DNA from: Pelosinus sp.
GTDB taxonomy: Bacteria; Bacillota; Negativicutes; DSM-13327
Reading direction: 5' to 3'
Assembly (NCBI GenBank): GCA_029239675.1
Contig: JARBUM010000001.1
Coordinates: 62,001 to 126,000 of the forward strand
DNA: 64,000 nucleotides
The number at the start of each line of letters is the position of its first letter. Positions within the stretch are counted from its first letter, which is position 1. Below the pieces are notes generated by a model that saw only the letters and a program-made list of their open reading frames with translations, had not been told where the DNA came from and made no database searches. Of the stretch, positions 17,497 to 26,704 are shown one piece after another. A program made the translations under genes and the position numbers.

Positions 17497-17934
17497 TTAT
17501 CTAATTGTCGCTGCGAGTTTGGCACCCAGTTTTCGGCAAAGATCAAGCCCTTCCTGATCAGGAGCATTTTGAATGATTAGCCCTTCTTCCAAAAGTGTAG
17601 CTCCTCCATCCTCCATTCTCTCTGCCCAGTCCTTCATCCATTGTCCATCACCCCAATCATAAGAACCGAATAGAGCTAATGGTATAGAAGACAAATTCTC
17701 TCCTTCTAAAGATGTGACAAAAGGCTCCATCTCGCCTTCTTCCAATACTTCATTTCCCATGGCTGAGCACCCCAAGGCTACGGCATCGGATTTTAGTACA
17801 TCCTCTTTACTGGCTTTGTCTACAGAAATCAAATTTACAGAAATCCCCTCTAAAGCTGCACCTGCTGCAATAGCCTCTGCCATTTGTTCTGTATTTCCTG
17901 TCCCGCTCCAATAAATAACTGATATTTTCTTCAT
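17497..17934 (-). CDS. Flavodoxin
   Basis: A 145-residue flavodoxin. The FMN phosphate-binding loop SGTGNTEQ lies at residues 10-17, and FGSYDWGDGQWM matches the late FMN-binding loop region. It carries low-potential electrons in the cytosol and can replace ferredoxin when iron is scarce. The start is the ATG at 17934 with GGGGGA 8 nt upstream; the in-frame ATG 15 bp earlier overlaps that site. A Fur-like palindrome lies about 30 nt upstream, consistent with induction in low iron. Confidence 0.92.
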   Translation of the reverse strand: MKKISVIYWSGTGNTEQMAEAIAAGAALEGISVNLISVDKASKEDVLKSDAVALGCSAMGNEVLEEGEMEPFVTSLEGENLSSIPLALFGSYDWGDGQWMKDWAERMEDGGATLLEEGLIIQNAPDQEGLDLCRKLGAKLAATIR

Positions 17935-17964
17935 ATTCCATTCCCCCATTTTTAAAAACTTAAT

Positions 17965-17979
17965 TGATATTCATTATCA
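17965..17979 (-). promoter_or_regulatory. Fur-like box upstream of flavodoxin
   Basis: TGATATTCATTATCA matches the 7-1-7 Fur consensus TGATAATNATTATCA at all but one position. It lies 31-45 nt upstream of the flavodoxin ATG, where repressor binding would block transcription or its start. Confidence 0.7.
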
Positions 17980-18182
17980 ATAATGGCTTGAAAAAAATGC
18001 CTTTAAAATCTAGTTTCGCCACATAAAACTTTATTTTTAAAGGAATATTATTTTAACAGGCAATATGCTCCTATAATCACCTACACGTTTTATTGATAAT
18101 TTTTCTCAATTGCATGAACTTATTTTATCAACAAGCTGATATTCTGTCAATTAAAAAATATTACTAAATCTCTGTATTCTGC

Positions 18183-18218
18183 AAAAAAAAGCCTACAATC
18201 TATTAAAAATTGCAGGCT
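18183..18218 (-). terminator. Terminator of the pga-GH10 transcript
   Basis: AGCCTACAAT (18190-18199) and ATTGCAGGCT (18209-18218) pair over 10 bp with one wobble. On the minus strand they are followed by a run of eight T. It is about 10 nt past the GH10 stop. Confidence 0.85.
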
Positions 18219-18226
18219 AATTCATA

Positions 18227-19978
18227 TTATTCAGGTACATTCGCAAGTATTTCTTTCATCCTATAGTAAGTGGGCTTCCGTTGGTAATCAGCATCAAATA
18301 GCAAACCATTACCTAACTGAAAGTATTCAAACATGGGTGCTAAAGAAGAATATCGATCAGTAACTCCCCATTGACCAAAACTCTTCAATCCATCTTGCCT
18401 TACACTCATTGTCAGCATCTCAGCAAAAGCACGAGCCTGTTCATTTAAACGGCGAGGCGTTGATTTTGCGTTCATGTTTACATCCATCTCAGAAACTCGA
18501 ACTTCTAACCCCAGATTAGCCATTTTTTGCATATTAACTGCTACAAGATCAGGCTGGGCACCGACATATTTACCAGACTCCATATCTTCATGCATCTGAA
18601 AGCCAATGCCATGTATCGGCACACCACGAGCTAGCAGACGTTTTACTAATGCGTATAAGGCGTCAAATTTCTCACCTGGCTCCTCAATACCATATTCATT
18701 TAGATATAGTCTGGCATTACTATCAACCTCATGTGCTTCACGAAAAGCAAAATCAATGTATTCTTCTCCCATAGCCTGAAACCAAGGGTTGGCGGCACGG
18801 AGCCCTTTATCAGTATTGAATCCCCTATCTTTTAATGGTTCATTCACAACATCCCATTCAGCAACTCTTCCTTTATAGTGCCCTACGACTGTACGAATAT
18901 GATCCGAAAGAATTAGTTTTACTTCACTAGGCGAATATTTCACTCCAGTTACCCAAGTTGGTAAAGCCTCATGCCAAACTAAAGCATGACCATGAACGCG
19001 AATATTGTTGTGTTGAGCAAATTCGACTAAACTATCAGCCTCATTAAAGGCATATAAGTTTGGACCGGGATGGATAAATTGGAACTTCATATCATTTTCA
19101 GGAGTAATCATATTAAATTCCTGTCCCACGAGAGATTGATATTTCTCATCTGTAACTAAAGGAATCGCTGCAACTGCTGCACCAATGTAAAGCGGTTTAT
19201 TTCTAGCAGCTGCAATGAAGCGCAAGGAGTTAGGCATAACGCCATAGGACTTCCAAGGCTCACGATCTATAACGGTAGCTTTTGATGCAGTATTAAGTGC
19301 TTGTGCAGTAAGTTGACGAATGATAAAACCACCGCCTTTTTCAGCATCAGCTCCAAATACAATACTACCATCGTTAAATAACCCTGGATCACGTAATTTA
19401 CCAACTGTCTTACCATTTACCTGAAAGACGAAGTTATCACTTAATCGAGTCACGTTAATTTCTACAACATCTGTCATACCCTCACCAAATGTTTTTGTTA
19501 TTGGTTCAGATGAACGACCATTCCATATGGATACAAGAAGGGCTCCATCCTTCACTCCCACTCGAAGAGCCTTGCCTTCCTGCCGCCATTCATCATAAAT
19601 GACAGGTAATGTTCCATAAAGATCGAGATAAGCGCCCTTATTGGAGCTTATCTCCAGAAAGATTGAAATAGTAAAATCGCCCTGCACTTGTAGCATAGGA
19701 CCACGCAAGTTGATTGGGGGATTAGGTGTTGGTGACCTCTTAGCCATTTCTGCTACATCTTGATCATCAGTTTCACGAGGAACTGAAACCTTCGGAACTA
19801 TCATCCTGTTAACCGGCATAATTTCTATGCCGCTTTCAGTGACAGTAGCTCCAGTAAAGTGTCGCCAATCATGATTAGTAAGCAAATCTGCCGCGAAGCA
19901 AGAGGGGGATTTAAAAAGAGTAGCAGAAAGTATTACACCTAAGAATATTCTTAGTAATATCTTGTTAAACTGCTTCAT
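18227..19978 (-). CDS. Secreted GH10-family glycoside hydrolase (endo-xylanase-like)
   Basis: A 583-residue exported protein. The signal peptide is MKQFNKILLRIFLGVILSAT and onward to SCFAA. An N-terminal jelly-roll/LamG-like domain (about 35-245) leads to a GH10 TIM barrel (about 265-580). The acid/base Glu380 in WDVVNEP and nucleophile Glu497 in RVSEMDVN are present, so it should be active. The start at 19978 has GAGGT upstream; longer readings run into a repeat. It follows pgaD by about 185 nt on the same strand, which suggests trimming of exported polysaccharide or use of plant xylan. Confidence 0.9.
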   Translation of the reverse strand: MKQFNKILLRIFLGVILSATLFKSPSCFAADLLTNHDWRHFTGATVTESGIEIMPVNRMIVPKVSVPRETDDQDVAEMAKRSPTPNPPINLRGPMLQVQGDFTISIFLEISSNKGAYLDLYGTLPVIYDEWRQEGKALRVGVKDGALLVSIWNGRSSEPITKTFGEGMTDVVEINVTRLSDNFVFQVNGKTVGKLRDPGLFNDGSIVFGADAEKGGGFIIRQLTAQALNTASKATVIDREPWKSYGVMPNSLRFIAAARNKPLYIGAAVAAIPLVTDEKYQSLVGQEFNMITPENDMKFQFIHPGPNLYAFNEADSLVEFAQHNNIRVHGHALVWHEALPTWVTGVKYSPSEVKLILSDHIRTVVGHYKGRVAEWDVVNEPLKDRGFNTDKGLRAANPWFQAMGEEYIDFAFREAHEVDSNARLYLNEYGIEEPGEKFDALYALVKRLLARGVPIHGIGFQMHEDMESGKYVGAQPDLVAVNMQKMANLGLEVRVSEMDVNMNAKSTPRRLNEQARAFAEMLTMSVRQDGLKSFGQWGVTDRYSSLAPMFEYFQLGNGLLFDADYQRKPTYYRMKEILANVPE

Positions 19979-20016
19979 AATACTACCTCTCATCACATCA
20001 TTATATCCTTTATCCG

Positions 20017-20135
20017 ATGACCAAGTCGTTCTTAACCCCATCTTATATAAAGGGAAGCTCTAGAACGACTGGTCCTAGGGATAATTATGACTAAGATTCA
20101 GATAGAGTTAACACTCTACCTGAATCTTATCTTCT
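20017..20135. repeat. Dispersed palindromic repeat, copy 2, with second dyad
   Basis: Arms TAAGATTCAGATAGAGT (20092-20108) and ACTCTACCTGAATCTTA (20113-20129) pair over 17 bp with one wobble. A second dyad, GACCAAGTCGTTCT with AGAACGACTGGTC, precedes it (about 20017-20075). It occupies the pgaD-GH10 gap and could lower GH10 expression relative to pga. Confidence 0.65.
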
Positions 20136-20163
20136 TTACAGAATAAGAAGGTATAACACTTGC

Positions 20164-20628
20164 TTATTTTGCAGTAGGATCATTTAAAGGAAAACATGTT
20201 CCATGATAACTGCAAAGCACTAGCTTACCATCGACCACTTCAAGAGTAGCTGACTTAAAAGTTTGTGCCAAAGCAACAGGTTCGCTTTCTATAGCAAATA
20301 ATGTTCCCGTAGCTTCTAAGGGAGGAGGTGGCACAGCATGGCGACGGTTTAGACTACCGAATACTTTCAGATTATACTTTGACCATACTAGCATGATAAT
20401 AAATACTACCAACGCCACTAGGGCAAGACGGGTAAGCATGGTTATGGTCATCTGTATATCTTGAGGAGAGAAGAGATAGCTATAGAAATATTTTCCTGCA
20501 GCACCCCATAAAACAAGGGTTAAGAGCAAGAGAAAGAAGCTGAATATTGCCAGGCCAACGGTGATAATTGTACGATCCGCCACTTTCTGTTTACTTGATT
20601 GCAGTTTAGGTTCATTAATGATTGGCAT
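20164..20628 (-). CDS. pgaD: PgaD-like inner membrane protein
   Basis: A 154-residue protein with two membrane segments at about residues 22-48 and 65-90 and a soluble C-terminal tail. It matches PgaD, the small partner that with PgaC forms the c-di-GMP-responsive poly-N-acetylglucosamine synthase in E. coli. The start at 20628 is chosen because AAGGAGG lies 7 nt upstream; it overlaps the pgaC end by 14 bp, indicating coupled translation. The sequence is weakly conserved, so identity rests on topology, size and operon position. Confidence 0.8.
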   Translation of the reverse strand: MPIINEPKLQSSKQKVADRTIITVGLAIFSFFLLLLTLVLWGAAGKYFYSYLFSPQDIQMTITMLTRLALVALVVFIIMLVWSKYNLKVFGSLNRRHAVPPPPLEATGTLFAIESEPVALAQTFKSATLEVVDGKLVLCSYHGTCFPLNDPTAK

Positions 20629-21886
20629 TAGAATTACCTCCTTTTGCACCATCAACAATGCGAATTCCTCTATCTGGACTAATCCATGTTGCTGAACATC
20701 CCTTCTTCTTAAGTAAGGCTTTAGGAATAGCCCGTATCACAGCAAGTGAATTAAATATCCAATAGATCACCGGATACCAGATAACAACAAAGTATACGGC
20801 AAGCAGATTAGAATCATATTTCCGATCTAGAAATAAACTAAGGGCAAATTGAATGAGACATGTCAGTGCAATTATGCCACCAGTCCACTGGGGAATCATA
20901 TTCCCATAAGGAGCAAAAGGTGAATGAATTCCAAAGAGTACTCCCAATAACCACAAAATTGATAAGGTTATAAAAGTTAATGCCCAAGCAACACTTAACA
21001 CATAGTCAAGGTATAGGGGCCATAATCGGCGTTCCTTCCAGCTAGTAAGAATATTGGAATGACACCTTAGAACTTCAATTCCACCTTGGGCCCAGCGTAC
21101 TCTTTGTCGCCAGAGACCACCTACAGTTTCTGGTACCAATATCCAACCAAGAGCATTCGTTTCATAACGCACATCCCATTTCTTTTTCTCAATTTTCCAC
21201 GTCATATCAATATCATCTGTAATCATATCTGTACTCCACAAGCCTACGTCAATTAAAGCAGAGCGACGGAATGCAGCGATAACGCCAGATACTGTCAAAA
21301 TCTTACCCAATAGTCTTTGGGTTCGCTTAATGAGACCAATTACACTAGAATATTCTGCAGTCTGAATTTTAGCTAGCAAACTGGTCCGATTACGAACTCT
21401 CGGGTTACCAGTAACGGCTCCCACCCTAGGAAATTTTGTAAAATGCCATACTAACCAATGCATTGCTTTTTTGTCCAAAAGACAATCAGCATCAATCGTT
21501 AGAATGATTTCTCCTTTACTCATTAAAAACCCGTAATTTAAAGCTGCTGCCTTTCCCATATTCTGTTTGAGAATCAAAGTTCGAACCTTAGGTGATTCCG
21601 CTACGATTTCATCAAGTATTAAAGAAGTTTTATCAGTACTGCCATCATCAATAACAATTACTTCAAAATTAGGGTAATCTGATTGTAGAATAGCATGTAC
21701 TGTTTCTTTTATAGAATCTTCCTCATTATGAGCTGGAACCATTATTGTCATCAGAGGGAATTCTTGTAAATCTGGATATTCAGGCACGTTTCGCTCGTAG
21801 CGGAAATAAAAGTAGGAAGCTCCTATCATCCAAACAATACTCATAACAATCGGATATAGGAAAACAAACTGCCCTAGGAATTCCAT
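20615..21886 (-). CDS. pgaC: Poly-beta-1,6-N-acetylglucosamine synthase (GT2)
   Basis: A 423-residue processive GT2 glycosyltransferase in the cytoplasmic membrane. It has an N-terminal membrane segment, a GT2 domain with the DD of VIDDGSTD, the DxD motif Asp132/Asp134 in TIDADC, TDDID at about 223-227 and QRVRW at 261-265, followed by four C-terminal membrane helices. It polymerises UDP-GlcNAc into beta-1,6 PNAG and starts its export. It is third in the pgaABCD operon, 43 bp after pgaB. Confidence 0.94.
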   Translation of the reverse strand: MEFLGQFVFLYPIVMSIVWMIGASYFYFRYERNVPEYPDLQEFPLMTIMVPAHNEEDSIKETVHAILQSDYPNFEVIVIDDGSTDKTSLILDEIVAESPKVRTLILKQNMGKAAALNYGFLMSKGEIILTIDADCLLDKKAMHWLVWHFTKFPRVGAVTGNPRVRNRTSLLAKIQTAEYSSVIGLIKRTQRLLGKILTVSGVIAAFRRSALIDVGLWSTDMITDDIDMTWKIEKKKWDVRYETNALGWILVPETVGGLWRQRVRWAQGGIEVLRCHSNILTSWKERRLWPLYLDYVLSVAWALTFITLSILWLLGVLFGIHSPFAPYGNMIPQWTGGIIALTCLIQFALSLFLDRKYDSNLLAVYFVVIWYPVIYWIFNSLAVIRAIPKALLKKKGCSATWISPDRGIRIVDGAKGGNSNANH

Positions 21887-21929
21887 GTCATCGCCCCCTT
21901 AATTTATCAAGCTTACACCCTATTTTCTC

Positions 21930-23669
21930 TTAAAATCCAACATCAGGGTTATACACAAAATGTACGACTCCCTTACTGCGCAAAATAGCAATTTCTGATT
22001 TTAAATCTTTATCTGTTATCCACATGTTTTTGTTGTCATCAAACGTTTGCAACTCAAAGGTAACCTTGTTAGCAGCTTCTGAGCCAACGAGTACTATTTC
22101 TGCCAACTTTCTTAACGCTGCGTCCTTTTGCCCATCGTTGACCAGAGAAGTTTTGATAACAGTGTAGTCATAAGAATGTAAATAGCGGCTATAATTTTCC
22201 CCATATTCTTTTCCACTGTTTTTATCAAGAAGGGCTTCTGCTGATATACTTCGAGCAAACAATGTATATGGTCGGTAGGTTTGAACACCTTTTATGAGTT
22301 GGGTTCTTACATTTTCTATCGTCTCCATTTTCACCTTGATCCACTGACTATGAATTGAATTATCTTTTAGTACTTCAGTAGTAAGTTCTTTACCAAATTG
22401 ATTCTGAAAAGCTGCCTTAGCCGCTGGCGAGAAATCCTCTTTCATCAGATATAAATCATCTTGAAAGAGCACACCATCAGCATACGTGTAAGCACCTAAA
22501 TCTTTATACAGATCAACCATTTTTTTTTGTTCAACAGAACTAAAGGGAGTCGCAGATAAGGTCGACATTGTAGCATACACCAAAAATCCCTCATTACGAA
22601 GTCTGCTTGCTATATGACTGAAAATATCCGCCTTAACTGGAATTACCGTTGTGTGGAAATAAGCACGTTCTGTGTTGCTTTCTGCATCCCCACTCAAAAC
22701 CTTTAGAACTACAGTGTTAATACCTGTTTTATAAAATCTAGCAATGGCCAGATTCAAATTATTATCCGTTGCACGTAAGTTGTTGGGATCATAGATGGCG
22801 TCAATGTCTAAATATGCTGCCTTCATTGGCTTATTTTCTAATCCGCCACTCTTGACAAAGGAAGAGAAAAGTGAATTATTAGGATTCCCCATAATAATCC
22901 CGCGCCTTGCTTCTACAAGGCTTTTCTGTCCAACGTCATTGATTCCGCCACCTAATGCAAGCATGGTTTCAAATCCCATCTTTTTGGCAATTTCGATAGC
23001 AGGTAAATTATACTCACCATAGGGCCAAACCATTGCTCGTACCTTATGGCCCAATTCTTGTTCAAATCTTTTTTGCGATTGTTCCAAATCCTCGTACACC
23101 CGTTTATAAAACTCATCTGTAGTTTCATAACGATCATTAGCGTATGCGAGTGTTGACAATAATTCTCCACGGTCCCCTTGCGGGTTCATCACCGTAAAAC
23201 GGTGAGACCGAAACGAATGAGAAGCAATTTCCACTAGGCCTGAGGCTTCCATTTCCCTTATTTGCTGCCAATTTACCAACTGTCCTAAATCAGAAGGAGC
23301 GTATTCCAACCAAGAACCTACGATAGCAAAGACAGCAGGGTAATTATATTGTTTCAGCAAGGGAAAGACCTCATTATAGAAAGAAATGTAGCCATCATCG
23401 AAAGTAATCATTACTGGTTTTTCAGGCAAGGGTGCCCCTTCTTTCGTAAATGCCATATATTGCTCCAAAGAAATGGGGTGATAACCATTGGCCTTTAAAT
23501 ATGAAAAATGATTGATCAGGGTCTCTTTCGTAACTGTGTATTCATTATTGGCGGTTCCACCTACGTCATGGTAACAGAGAATGGGTACCCCCTTATCTGA
23601 TGCCAGGGCGAAAGAAGAAAAAACTAACTGCAAGATCAACACCAACAGAATTATTCTTCCTTTTGGCAT
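21930..23669 (-). CDS. pgaB: PNAG N-deacetylase with C-terminal glycosidase-like domain
   Basis: A 579-residue exported protein with signal peptide at 1-24. A polysaccharide deacetylase domain (about 28-260) carries the metal triad Asp92, His151 and His156 and the catalytic-base Asp91 (FDDG, then HSFRSH), with the spacing seen in E. coli PgaB. From about residue 300 a second domain beginning KPMKAAYLDIDAIYD matches the PgaB C-terminal GH153-like domain, which binds and cleaves deacetylated PNAG. It partially deacetylates PNAG so it can leave through PgaA. It starts 14 bp after the pgaA stop with AAGGAG. Confidence 0.94.
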   Translation of the reverse strand: MPKGRIILLVLILQLVFSSFALASDKGVPILCYHDVGGTANNEYTVTKETLINHFSYLKANGYHPISLEQYMAFTKEGAPLPEKPVMITFDDGYISFYNEVFPLLKQYNYPAVFAIVGSWLEYAPSDLGQLVNWQQIREMEASGLVEIASHSFRSHRFTVMNPQGDRGELLSTLAYANDRYETTDEFYKRVYEDLEQSQKRFEQELGHKVRAMVWPYGEYNLPAIEIAKKMGFETMLALGGGINDVGQKSLVEARRGIIMGNPNNSLFSSFVKSGGLENKPMKAAYLDIDAIYDPNNLRATDNNLNLAIARFYKTGINTVVLKVLSGDAESNTERAYFHTTVIPVKADIFSHIASRLRNEGFLVYATMSTLSATPFSSVEQKKMVDLYKDLGAYTYADGVLFQDDLYLMKEDFSPAAKAAFQNQFGKELTTEVLKDNSIHSQWIKVKMETIENVRTQLIKGVQTYRPYTLFARSISAEALLDKNSGKEYGENYSRYLHSYDYTVIKTSLVNDGQKDAALRKLAEIVLVGSEAANKVTFELQTFDDNKNMWITDKDLKSEIAILRSKGVVHFVYNPDVGF

Positions 23670-23683
23670 ATGCTCCTCTCCTT

Positions 23684-25990
23684 TTACCAGATAACTTGAT
23701 AGCGAATATCATATTGACGAGATCCAAAATGTAAGGTACTTGAGTTAACTAGACGATTCGTCCTGCCCCCATATTCGGCCCCTACAATCAGTAAATGATT
23801 GGGGGAAAAATTATGTCCATATTCCAAACGCAAACCTGGTTCAAAATCAGTTGGCTCTGGACGATCCCGTCCCCACTCAAATGTAGCAGTTCCTTCCCAG
23901 TAACCTTTAGGAATAATCCAACGTTGCGTTAAACCAGCACCATATGCCTGCCGTACTGTTGGACTCTCATATACGGTATCAACTCCATTAATCTGCTGGT
24001 ATTTATAGTTACTACGATTAGTATAAATAAACCAATCTAAGCTTTTCTTATCATTATCAAACATAGTGTGATCCCAGCGAAGATCGTAAGTATTCACTCG
24101 ATTCCCATCACTTAAAAGACCACGACTAAAATTAAAGGAATAAACGTCTTTTAGGCCAACTAGGCGTGTAAAGCCAATTGTATAGTTTGACATCATAATC
24201 CGACCAAAACCTTCTGCATTAGCAGGGTTAAGAGCTTGTACATCTAAGACAGGACCTTTTTCAAAATTAACATTTACAATCGCATGATCATCAAAATAAT
24301 AATTATTGTAAATACGGTATCCTGAAAAGTTGCCTTGATGTTGATAATGATCTAACCATACTCTTGTATCAAACTTCATGCCAAGATACTGCATACCTAC
24401 GCTTTGACTTTTAAGAGTAGATCTCTCATTGGTATCATTGTCGGTTATCCGATTATGACCAATACTGGCCAAAACAGAATAACTACCACCAATGTTCTGC
24501 TCGCCAATTACTACAAACTGTCTCGATTCAACCCCTTTATAATCCGAAGAGTAAATATAAGAAGAATCTACTCCTCCCCTTTTTCGACGGTCATAATTAG
24601 AAACAGCAGCTTGGGTAATGACGCTTCGGGCATATTTTTCTCTCAGCGTACCAATGGCTTGATCAGCTGCATGGTAATCTCCCACCATAACAGCAGTTTC
24701 TGCCATTCCTGCATTTCCTATTAATTCTCCCTCGGGTAACTTTGCTAACGCTTTAAATTGTTCATAAGCTTGCCGAGGCATCTGATTATCTACTAAAGAA
24801 CTGGCCAACTCCTGGCGGAAGGCTGGAATATTGGGAAATTGTTCGACTACTAATCCATAAATAGATTTACCTGCTGCATAACGATTCTTAGCAACAAAAT
24901 CGTAGGCATCATCTAATATAACCTCAGCGCGGCTAGGATCACTCTTCAAGACTTCTCGATAAAGAGCCATTCCTTTTTCCATCTTACCTTGAGCCACATA
25001 AGAATAGGCTAAACCTAATTTAACATTCACCGAATCCGGTTCACGCTTTAGTATTTCTTGATATAGAACTTCAGCCTTTTGAATTTGCCCATTTCTCAAG
25101 TAGGAATCCCCTAACGATTGGAGTCCAAAATTAGGCACCTTTCCATAATCAGGCCACAATCGTTCTCCTTCTGAAATAGCTGTTTTATAATCTGCATTAA
25201 GCCGTAATGCTGTGATATAGTCACCTTGCATCCAAACATCTGCTGTTCCGTCCTGGATATAAGGCTTTAACAGAAGTATGGCCCTAGCTTCATCTCCGAC
25301 TCGTATGTAGGAAATTGCCATATCATAATTGATCTGACGTCGTTTAATTATGCCTTCATCACCTGCGGGAACCAAGCTGAGAGCTTTTTCAAAATCATTT
25401 AAGGCAGCCGTGTTTTGATTGGTTAACACTAGAACTGAGGCTCTACTGAGGTACACATCAATATCATCAGGGTTTTTATCTAAAAGTTTTATATATATTT
25501 GATTACCAGCTTCTGTTTCGCCCATGCGAATTAGACTCTGAGCTTCCCACATTTCAGCTTTACGATCACCGCTCGCTGCAATTTCATGAAAAATCTTTTG
25601 AGCCGCTTTATATCGGCCGGTCTGATAGTAGGCTCCTCCTACACTTCTCTTCACATACATGGGTACTGTATCTCCATTGATCTTTTCAAACATTTCAACT
25701 GCAGCTTGATTGTTACCAGCCCAATTAAGAACAACAATATAATCTAATTGAACTTCTCTGTTATCAGGATATTTCTGGTATAGTTGTTTGAATATTTGTA
25801 AAGATTCTGAAAAATTCCGAGACTGAGCTAATGCTACTGCATATTCCCTCGCAGCTAATACATTGTCTTTATTTTGATTGTAAACCGTTTGCTTTTCGGA
25901 CAAATTTAAGTCCTCAGCAGCATGTACCACTCCAAAATTCGACAACATGACCGTAAAGCATAGTCCTGATACCCATTTCTTGACTTTCAT
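23684..25990 (-). CDS. pgaA: PgaA-like outer-membrane PNAG porin with TPR domain
   Basis: A 768-residue exported protein with signal peptide ending near VVHAA (residue 25). About ten TPR-like helix pairs (roughly 30-450) lead to a beta-barrel from about 470 with alternating aromatic/polar strands and a C-terminal tryptophan (DIRYQVIW), as in outer-membrane proteins. In E. coli, PgaA binds deacetylated PNAG through its TPRs and exports it through the barrel. Its presence implies a true outer membrane. It is the first gene of the operon behind a promoter with an embedded Fur-like box. Confidence 0.93.
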   Translation of the reverse strand: MKVKKWVSGLCFTVMLSNFGVVHAAEDLNLSEKQTVYNQNKDNVLAAREYAVALAQSRNFSESLQIFKQLYQKYPDNREVQLDYIVVLNWAGNNQAAVEMFEKINGDTVPMYVKRSVGGAYYQTGRYKAAQKIFHEIAASGDRKAEMWEAQSLIRMGETEAGNQIYIKLLDKNPDDIDVYLSRASVLVLTNQNTAALNDFEKALSLVPAGDEGIIKRRQINYDMAISYIRVGDEARAILLLKPYIQDGTADVWMQGDYITALRLNADYKTAISEGERLWPDYGKVPNFGLQSLGDSYLRNGQIQKAEVLYQEILKREPDSVNVKLGLAYSYVAQGKMEKGMALYREVLKSDPSRAEVILDDAYDFVAKNRYAAGKSIYGLVVEQFPNIPAFRQELASSLVDNQMPRQAYEQFKALAKLPEGELIGNAGMAETAVMVGDYHAADQAIGTLREKYARSVITQAAVSNYDRRKRGGVDSSYIYSSDYKGVESRQFVVIGEQNIGGSYSVLASIGHNRITDNDTNERSTLKSQSVGMQYLGMKFDTRVWLDHYQHQGNFSGYRIYNNYYFDDHAIVNVNFEKGPVLDVQALNPANAEGFGRIMMSNYTIGFTRLVGLKDVYSFNFSRGLLSDGNRVNTYDLRWDHTMFDNDKKSLDWFIYTNRSNYKYQQINGVDTVYESPTVRQAYGAGLTQRWIIPKGYWEGTATFEWGRDRPEPTDFEPGLRLEYGHNFSPNHLLIVGAEYGGRTNRLVNSSTLHFGSRQYDIRYQVIW

Positions 25991-26096
25991 ATCAGCTCAC
26001 CATCCCCAAAATAATTTTAAACACATCGTACCTAAAAGAACTTAAAAGTGCCATGCCTCTTTTTGATAAAAATTGCCAATTTCTTCTTTTATAAAT

Positions 26097-26125
26097 AGTA
26101 TATATTGATAATGATTATTGGTCAA
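26097..26125 (-). promoter_or_regulatory. pga operon promoter with Fur-like box in the spacer
   Basis: On the minus strand TTGACC (complement of 26120-26125) and TATACT (complement of 26097-26102) are 17 bp apart. The spacer is almost wholly filled by a 7-1-7 palindrome, TGATAATGATTATTG at 26106-26120 on the plus strand, matching 13 of 14 defined Fur positions or nearly so. A repressor there would block RNA polymerase directly. The remainder of 25991-26302 shows no gene. Confidence 0.72.
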
Positions 26126-26302
26126 TAATTATTTGTAAAGTTGTAAACTTATTTTTTAACTGCAAAAAAGTGAATAAAGCCATATATTATACAATGTTAT
26201 AGCAAATTCTTAATTATTCTCTTTTGGAAATGCAATCAAATACATTTCAAAGAATTCTTTTCGATATATACATAGATCTTAAAACAAAGGAAGGTTTTTA
26301 CT

Positions 26303-26620
26303 ATGCAAATTTCCTCAGTCAGTCAGACCAACACGCAAACAACCCAAAGTACCTCTAGTAGCATCAAAGCACTAGAGAAAAAGAAACAACAACTTCAAGA
26401 CCAAATTACAAAAATAAGTCAGCAAAAAGATGCAAATTCAGAAGATAATCAGGCGAAAGTTAAAAACCTCCAAACCCAAATACAAGTAATCGAAGCGCAA
26501 ATACAACAACAAAGCCAATCTAGCAATAGTAGTAGCCAGCAAAGCACCACTCCACCTGCAAAACAGACAAGTACTCTAACTAGTGAATCGGTGGGCAATA
26601 ATGTGGACGTAGAAATCTAG
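26303..26620 (+). CDS. FlxA-like coiled-coil protein
   Basis: A 105-residue, glutamine- and serine-rich protein. The central helix (about 20-75) is a strong coiled coil of the form EKKKQQLQDQITKISQQK, flanked by low-complexity Ser/Thr/Gln ends. This resembles the FlxA-like family found in Firmicutes and in E. coli, where flxA belongs to the flagellar regulon; function unknown. AAGGAAGG precedes the ATG. It is divergent from pgaA and shares the 312-bp intergenic region. No signal peptide. Confidence 0.72.
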   Translation: MQISSVSQTNTQTTQSTSSSIKALEKKKQQLQDQITKISQQKDANSEDNQAKVKNLQTQIQVIEAQIQQQSQSSNSSSQQSTTPPAKQTSTLTSESVGNNVDVEI

Positions 26621-26632
26621 GGACAACCCAAT

Positions 26633-26688
26633 AAAAATACCAAGGCGCCTCCTTTAATCTATCTTAAAGGAGGCGCCTTGGTATTTTT
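26633..26688. terminator. Bidirectional terminator with 25-bp perfect stem
   Basis: Arms 26633-26657 and 26664-26688 are perfectly complementary around a 6-nt loop, with A-runs and T-runs at the stem base. It separates the converging flxA-like and chemoreceptor genes. Confidence 0.92.
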
Positions 26689-26704
26689 TCATGTAAACTA
26701 TCCC

